A DNA stretch of 64,000 nt from Siphonodentalium dalli. Taxonomy: Eukaryota > Mollusca > Scaphopoda > Gadilida > Siphonodentaliidae. The notes under the pieces were generated by a model. The model was not told where the DNA came from. It saw only the letters and a program-made list of their open reading frames with translations, and made no database searches. The first letter of the stretch is position 1; the number at the start of each line of letters is the position of its first letter. This document shows positions 57,740-64,000 of the stretch, in pieces. Location of the stretch: assembly GCA_032622095.1 (NCBI GenBank), contig CP136065.1, positions 68,229,675 through 68,293,674 of the forward strand. The letters are read 5' to 3'. Made by a program: the position numbers and the translations under genes.

Positions 57740-59030
57740 TAAACATAAATCAAACATCTTGAAACTGGTCTGGATGAAACACCAATCGATCAAGAATAGC
57801 CCGATAAATAACAAACTACCTTGCGCAAACCTATGCGAATCGCAAACTACTTTGCAATAAATATATGCGATTTAGTGTAAAGGTTTTCGATTGATTACAA
57901 AAGATTTGCGATTAATCGCAATGGTTTGTGATTTATCGCAGACATATTTTCATGCATTGGCATGAATGGACTTGAACCGTATAAATATAATCCGACATCT
58001 TCAACAGGTCATGGTAAACCACCGATCGATCTATAATAGCATGGTTGGGCTAAAATGACCGATCGTTCTTTGACAGCCAGCATGCATGTGGGATAAGGCG
58101 AGCAAACCTTCGTGATAAATCACAAAACAACTTTGCGAAAAATTACAAAAACCTTTGCGATAACTCGCAAACCTTTACGATAAATCTTAAACATCTTTAC
58201 GATGACTCTCAGACTGCGTACTGGGTGATTATATTTTGCGATTTATCGCAAACATGTTGGAGATTTGTGGCAAACTTTATTGGTGCTAAACATTTCTTAA
58301 TATGTGTGTAAACATTATAAATCAGCCATCTTAAACAGGTCTCAGTGAACAACCTATCAATTTATAATTGAACGGTCGGGCTAAAATAGACCGATCCGTC
58401 ATTCACAGCCAGATGCAAGAATGGTGAGAGGAGCAAAACTTTGCGAAAAATTACAAACACTTTTGCGATAACACGCAAACCATTACGATAAATCTCAAAC
58501 ATCTTTACGATAAATCGCAGAATACTACTGTGTGAATAAATTTTTTGATTTATCGCAAAGATGTTTGAGATTTGTCGCAAAGGTTGTTTGGCAATAATGG
58601 GCTTCTGTGAATATTATAAATCAGATATCTTAAACAGGTCTGAGTGAACAACCTATCAATCTTTGCCCGGTCGGACTAAAATAGACCGATCAGTCATTCA
58701 CAGCCAGATGCACGAGTGATGAGGGAGCAAACCTTTGCGATAAATCACAAACACCTTTGCGATAACACACAAACATTTACGATAAATCTCAAACATCTTT
58801 ACGATAACTCTCAGACTACGTACTGGGCGATTATATTTTGCAAAGATGTTTGAGATTTGTCGCAAAGGCTTTTTGCCGATAATGGGCTTCTGTGAACATT
58901 ATAAATCAGACATCTTAAACAGGTCTGAGTGAACAACCTATCAATCTATAATTGCCCGGTCGTGCTAAAATAGACCGATCGGTCATTCACAGCCAGGGGA
59001 GCAAATCTTTCCGATAACTCCCAAACCTTT
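57740..59030 (+). repeat. Five degenerate 245-330-bp units rich in GCGATAAATCGC
   Basis: Units start at ATAAATCAGACATCTTAAAC-type sequence near 57742, 57986, 58318, 58616 and 58901. Each has AACAGGTCTGAGTGAACAAC, CTAAAATAGACCGATC-GTC, CAGCCAG and alternating TTTGCGATAA / TTATCGCAAA motifs. GACCGATCGGTC is also palindromic. Confidence 0.88.
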
Positions 59031-60600
59031 GTAAATAGTGTGCGGTAAGCAAAATACTCAAAAATGGGGAGACCATTAACTTTGGTTAATTAAAACTGTT
59101 GTTTGAAAGGAAAATACCGCTATAGTGCTCACTAGTCCTCGCTACAAGGAGATGTTGAATGGGTAACCAGAATTATTATCACTCTCCCAAATAAATTGCC
59201 ACGGTGTTCAGTGTTTTGCTTATCATACACTTCCAATGCGCTGTATCAGTAAATGAACAAATACTAAGATACATGTAACACAAAGAGAGTTTAATGTATT
59301 TAATATATGATAAAGTTTGGTAAAGCCATAGTTAATAAATTATTCTCCATTCGCATCTATGCGCCAACAAGTCAATGTCATTGCCTGATCACCAGAGCCA
59401 TATAATGTAGAATTTCGCTAATATGGTTTCCAGTTATGGATGAGGTTATTTCCTAGCAAAGCGGAAATGGCCGAATCGCTCAGAATGATAACCACACATG
59501 TAGCCAGACATGTTTCGATAAGAACATGAAGCATCTGGACATTGGAATGGTCTACATGTCCATGTATGTATACAGCTAAGCTCTAATTGACCCCCCCCCC
59601 CCTTAACGACATTGGCCACCGATATTACCAGTAGTTGCGAATGTCAGTCAGTGACCAACTTTGAATGTTAATTAAACCGTAAACAAATTATTAATTGAAA
59701 TATTGTTTTGTGTATAGTTACTATGGTGCATGTCGCTGATGAAAAGCTGGACTGGGTGTTTACAAGGTGTCCATGTGAAAAATTAGTGCGGAGTACAGTG
59801 GTCGCAATATATTATTAATAAGACTGTATAAAGATTATCTGCGGTTGCCACATATCAACCACTTGACAATGGTTGAACGGCGGTATGGTATGGTATGTCA
59901 TTAACAACCTACAACCTTGTTAAAGGGGGATGATTAATTAGAGCATAGCTGTAGTACGTTACTAAAAGCTTGCGATTGATTCAGTTATAACGTGTGTCCC
60001 AGAATTGGATCCGTATCTCCGAGATTATCCACCATTCCATAAATATATCAGAACAATATCACAGCATCACAGGCGTTTCGATCAAAAGAATAGCAGACTC
60101 CGTAACTGGGCGACATACCATGGCGACATGGTTCTCAAATCATGTTTCGATGAAAATTTGCACAGGTACTTGTTCGTTGTAGCCATCAAACTTGTTACTG
60201 ACTCATGCGTCATGACTGATCTGTGACGTCATAACTCTGACTAATTTCTACAGAATTGGATGTCTCGTAATCATAGTCACCAGTGGTTGACTCTTGTGAG
60301 TTAATTGGGCGGTTTATAATGTTGTGAAACTTAAGTATCTGTCTTTTGTAATTCACAATACTGTTGTGCATGTAAAATGTAACCCCACTGCACTCAATGA
60401 ATTTTGAATTTGGTCTGTCTCAATTCACCGAAAATTGCTGCTTTTTCAAACTCTTGCAGAGGAGAATATCAATAATGTTAACGCCCGTTATTTTTTCGGA
60501 GGTTATATGTCATCTTGTCCCGTCCATGTACAACCATAATCCACACAGTGCTGACAATATTCCAGGTTATTGAGAAGCCAGTTAGGTCCAATTTCACAGA
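59031..60600. other. Nothing recognised
   Basis: A C tract of 12 lies at 59591-59602. 59160-59240 (GCCACGGTGTTCAGTGTTTT, GCTTATCATACAC) weakly resembles the interior of the 28.05-kb MITE. No gene. Confidence 0.4.
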
Positions 60601-60674
60601 CAAAAAATATGTTGATGAATTTCAGTGAAAGTACTTCCCTAATCTTAAATCCACCCAGCGAGCGAACAACGTAC

Positions 60675-60780
60675 CTAAACTGGCATATGCTACAGCATGT
60701 AAGCCGAGTCCGAGATCGATTCCAACATAAAATGTCTTAGAAGCCTGATGTTTGTTTGTCTCTCCGTCCATGTTTATATA
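60675..60780 (-). CDS. Possible first coding exon of an unknown gene
   Basis: Minus strand: a pyrimidine-rich acceptor TTTTTTTTACAG, nine bases of UTR, ATG at 60771, then 32 residues starting MDGETNKHQASKTFYVGIDL followed by GLGLHAVAYASL, and a donor TTTAG/GTACGT in phase 1. A hydrophilic N-terminus followed by a hydrophobic stretch could be the start of a membrane protein or the first strand of an actin/HSP70-type ATPase; the key GTT of the latter is missing. No partner exon was found. It lies within the DNA that separates two LINE halves. Confidence 0.3.
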
Positions 60781-60841
60781 CTGTAAAAAAAACTCAATCG
60801 TCTCAACTTGAAGTGGCTGGACGCCGCCATTTGTATCGAGA

Positions 60842-60967
60842 TCGGCTAGTACCAAATGAATTATCACGTGATGCCATCACGTGGGTAACACTTGGGTTCC
60901 GATATCGGCTAGTACCAAATGAATTATCACGTGATGCCATCACGTGGGTAACATTTAGGTTCCGAGA
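60842..60967 (+). repeat. 63-bp tandem repeat with two CACGTG boxes per unit
   Basis: TCGGCTAGTACCAAATGAAT starts at 60842 and 60905. CACGTG occurs at 60865, 60878, 60928 and 60941. A partial third unit follows (GGTTAGTACCAACATGATG). Confidence 0.95.
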
Positions 60968-61029
60968 GAGGTTAGTACCAACATGATGTGGTATTATATC
61001 AATATATAGAACCAAATTCTTCTCGATAC

Positions 61030-61715
61030 CTGTTGGTCTGGGGAGAAAGGTTCCACATTGCCTAACCCCTGACATACAGGGGAAAGAATTTGACAAACAG
61101 TTTCCAAGTTTTACTTTCGACTTAATATCTGAGTATATATTACGAATTATTCTGCAGATTTTTCCAGAGTCCCTGTCTCCATATCTTGTTGAAAGCGTTT
61201 TCAAAATCGATAAATGCACATTATAAGTTCCGTTTCAAGCATCGAGTCATTTCGCTCAAAATGTGCGAGGTGAAAATATTGTCAGTCGTCAAATAACCTT
61301 TCCGGAATCCAGATTGGTTCTCACATAAAAGATTATCACAATCAACATATGAATACAAACGGTTAGAAAGAATTTTCGTAAACAGTTTTCCGAAACAACT
61401 CAAGAGAGTGATGGGCCTGTAATTTTTCGGGTTATTCATGTCACCTTTGTTTTTGTACAGTGGGATAATCGTTCCTATCCCCCATGAGTCTGGGACGCAA
61501 CCAGACTCAAAAACTAGGTTAAAAATTGTGCAGTAAACATCAATTAATGTATCACAAGAACATTTTATATATTCGTTAAAGAGCTTGTCGTCGCCGGACG
61601 ATTTCTTATTTCTAAGGCCATTAAATGCCGTTTTAATTTCATCGACTGAAATTTGCTGGTTAAGAGTGCTTAAATATTGTCCGGATGTCCATCTTAGCAT
61701 TTCAGTTCAATCTCG
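61030..61715 (-). mobile_element. LINE fragment, N-terminal half of reverse transcriptase
   Basis: Minus strand 61700-61221: NKKSSGDDKLFNEYIK, GCVPDSWGIGTIIPLYKNKG, NPKNYRPITLLSCFGKLFTK, ENQSGFRKGYLTTDNIF. It continues after a frameshift as CAFIDFENAFNKIWRQGLW (about 61235-61180) and stops near the (V)RQG-NLSP block at about 61040. It lacks YADD and everything after it. Confidence 0.88.
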
Positions 61716-62440
61716 ATTCTGGACGCAACAAACGGCGATAATCCAGCTCAAATGATTTCGCCATCGAGAGTCATTGAATTTAATTGATATATGAAAATGA
61801 CGGTGTGTTATGTACATTTTGATTTGTATTCGATCAAATAACTACTTTGAGCAAGATTATTCTACATTTATATTTGATCACCCTATCGGAATGTTTTAAC
61901 ATCACTTTAAGTAAGGTACAAACACAATAGACAATCCTCGGAAAACGGGTCAAACACATTCGAATACCCTTGTGCAATCCGAAGCTTTCACCGACTGGAG
62001 AAACCGAAGTTCTCATATCCGACCGAATTGCTATAAAGTTATTTAACTTCGCCTGATAAGCAACGGGTAACATTCCTTAGAGCACAATCCCATTGTTACA
62101 ATCGTTCCCTGATTTTTGGTGAAGCACATCAATTGCCAAGGCTTGCGAAGGAATGGTTTAATGATTATCCCATTGTTTGGCACACGCAATTCATAACAGA
62201 CAAATCGCACGGGCGCTTCAAAGTGGTACCAGTCCGTGTTGTTTCGGACATAGCTATTCGCACTCAACGGCGATCAGTTCATGTTAATCACGTTGTTGGG
62301 CGTGGCTATATATAACCAGCTATTGTGTCCAATCGCGGCCAGCTCACGGATTGTGCGTCGTGGTCAAAACACGCTCAACCGCACATTTCCAGTTTATTGC
62401 ATAATGTTAGATCAATTGTGCTCTAAGTCGGTCAGAGCAA
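61716..62440. other. Nothing firmly recognised; part resembles 7.79-7.90 kb
   Basis: 61770-61860 (TTTAATTGATATATGA..., AACTACTTTGAGCAAGATTA) matches 7795-7890 just outside the large inverted repeat. Open frames at 62043-62315 on both strands have no family signature. Confidence 0.45.
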
Positions 62441-62446
62441 GCGAAT

Positions 62447-62500
62447 AGTTCTTTACCAGAATAAATATCGTCTTCGACTCGATTGATTCTGGTAAAGAAC
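62447..62500. repeat. Short inverted repeat TTCTTTACCAGAAT
   Basis: GTTCTTTACCAGAAT (about 62448) and ATTCTGGTAAAGAAC (about 62486-62500) form a 15-bp stem around a 23-base loop. Confidence 0.85.
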
Positions 62501-62779
62501 AATTCTTGAGCTCCAACCCTTACTAACAAACGGAGTTGATGGTACTGAATTTGACCTGCACTGGTAATTTACACTATTATAGATTCCCAGCGCGCATAGT
62601 ACTATTTTGTTCTGTACCAAAATATGTCATATATATTTTCTACCGGTCAAGCTAAATTGCCCGTGCGTGGTCATCTACAGTAGTAATTGCCAACGATTAG
62701 GTAACCACAATGTCATTTTCAAATAACAATATGAAATAACACACAAAATCAGACGAGAGACACGCGATAATATATAACA

Positions 62780-62936
62780 TATGTAGACTAATTCATATTT
62801 ATTGGAGGGAAATGTTCAGATAATACTTTTTCAACAAACAACATATATGGTCGTTTGTTGAACTTATTATCTGAACATTTCCTAAGGGAACTACTCATCG
62901 TTGACTATTTAGCTTAGAAAGGGTTGAGTTACCATA
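62780..62936. mobile_element. MITE copy with well-kept core arms
   Basis: GGGAAATGTTCAGATAATAC (62808 on), CAACAAAC, then GGTCGTTTGTTGAACTTATT and ATCTGAACATTTCC (62848-62882), GGGAACTACTCATCGTTGAC and AGCTTAGAAAGGG (ending about 62923) followed by TTGA. Confidence 0.8.
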
Positions 62937-62938
62937 AG

Positions 62939-63277
62939 TTGGAACATTTTCAACATTCGATAGCTGTGATTTGAACATTTTCAACATTCGATAGGTGTCA
63001 TTTGAACATTTTCAACATGTGATTGGTGTCATTTGAACATTTTCAACATTATATAGGTGTCATTTGAACATTTTCAACATTATATAGGTGTCATTTGAAC
63101 ATTTTCAACATGTGATTGGTGTCATTGGAACATTTTCAACATTATATAGGTGTCATTTGAACATTTTCAGCATGTTATTTGTGTCATTTGAACATTTTCA
63201 ACATTTAATTGGTGTCATTTGAATATTTTCAACATATGATTGGTGTCATTTGAACATTTTCAACATTATTTTGGTCT
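62939..63277 (+). repeat. 31-bp minisatellite, about 11 copies
   Basis: The unit is GTGTCATTTGAACATTTTCA plus ACATTATATAG, with ATTATATAG / ATGTGATTG / ATTCGATAG variants at the end. It starts right after the MITE. Confidence 0.95.
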
Positions 63278-64000
63278 AATTAGGTTCCGTGGTTTCTTAG
63301 ATTCATTCAGCCCCGGTTCCGTGGTTTTATGCTACAGGTCAAAGTTCTGGAGTAGCATTTCCATATATTGAGCTTTTTAATTATTCATGACTTCCATATA
63401 TGGTTGTTTGTTGAACTTAGTATCGGATTTAGTATAAAGTTATTTTTCGATCTATTTTAATAGACACAACAATTTTATTTTACATCATTTATTGCTGACG
63501 TATAATGTATGGCGCGTTTCGTGAATCCTTAGCAACTAACAAAAACGCTATAGTACATTCATGTACGTTTACGGACATATAGTTTCGACATAAAATGTGG
63601 ACGTCGAACTAATGAATAGTTATAATATATACCACCCCCAGGAACGTAGAATTACAGTGTTGTATGCCTGGTGTGTCAATTTATAAGCTGTTCAGTATAG
63701 ATACCCATAACAGTCAATATCGACTGCTTTCTTGTCGATGAATCGCAGTAACAGCCCAACTATAGAGGCATGATTGTTCATTTCACAAATTATTGCAGCG
63801 GGTACGAGGCTATCGCCTTTAAATACATTCTTGCTTTATCATATATTCGCCTCATTGTCATTCTAAGTTTAATCGTAGAGATAGATTCACAACACCAAAG
63901 ACACGCTAAATCGAGGTGAAAATATGTGCCATGTGCACCTTGCGTGTACTGCTCTGCTATATGTGTCATGTGTGACTTGCCCTTATGTATACTGTTATCA
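63278..64000. other. Window end, MITE remnant only
   Basis: ATATGGTTGTTTGTTGAACT and TAGTATCGGATTTAGTATAA (63398-63435) are a partial MITE arm. Nothing else is recognised. Confidence 0.45.

Noticed and set aside
62043-62315. Overlapping frames on both strands (74 and 60 codons)
   Set aside because: Both look moderately protein-like, but neither matches a known family and no splice context was found.

Overview
This is animal nuclear DNA: AT-rich, dense in decayed repeats, with short protein-coding exons many kilobases apart. A repeat containing a 'GGGCCCATAACTCTG'-type motif followed by ACGGACGG steps (31.2-31.6 kb) and the mix of LINEs, TTAA-flanked miniature elements and satellites fit a mollusc, most likely a gastropod. 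The taxon is an inference; no species can be named from the sequence.

The core of the window is two tandem, head-to-tail paralogous genes on the minus strand. Each has three coding exons joined by phase-1 introns: (1) signal peptide plus a short PAN/Apple-like Cys-rich domain, (2) the N-terminal half of a C-type lectin domain (CTLD), and (3) the C-terminal half of the CTLD with the stop codon. Gene A is 53750-53471, 39767-39579, 35695-35346 (272 aa, or 248 aa with an alternative acceptor). Gene B is 19831-19567, 7573-7382, 2044-1782 (239 aa). The CTLD exons of gene B have to be read from the genomic sequence because no exon is long. Both products look like small secreted lectins. Gene B has a QPD motif in the ligand loop; gene A does not.

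Layout: 1-1781 is downstream of gene B, with a direct repeat and a miniature element. 1782-19831 is gene B; intron 2 holds a ~300-bp-period satellite and a LINE 3' half, and intron 1 holds a 4.4-kb inverted-repeat structure, a 46-bp-arm hairpin and a ~398-bp-period satellite. 19870-35345 is the intergenic stretch between the genes: three copies of a unit ending in ATC/TCA trinucleotide arrays, several TTAA-flanked miniature elements, an element with hAT-like ends, nested inverted repeats and CT-rich arrays. 35346-53750 is gene A, with a degraded L2/CR1-like LINE, a 1.6-kb dispersed duplication and piggyBac-like miniature elements in its introns. 53751-64000 lies upstream of gene A: a 208-bp tandem repeat, a LINE apparently split in two by ~4 kb of satellite-rich DNA, a possible first exon of an unknown gene, E-box-bearing repeats and a 31-bp minisatellite.

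No CRISPR array, operon or rRNA gene is visible and I recognised no tRNA. The novel content is mostly structural: several families of palindromic repeats and the tandem Apple-CTLD gene pair.
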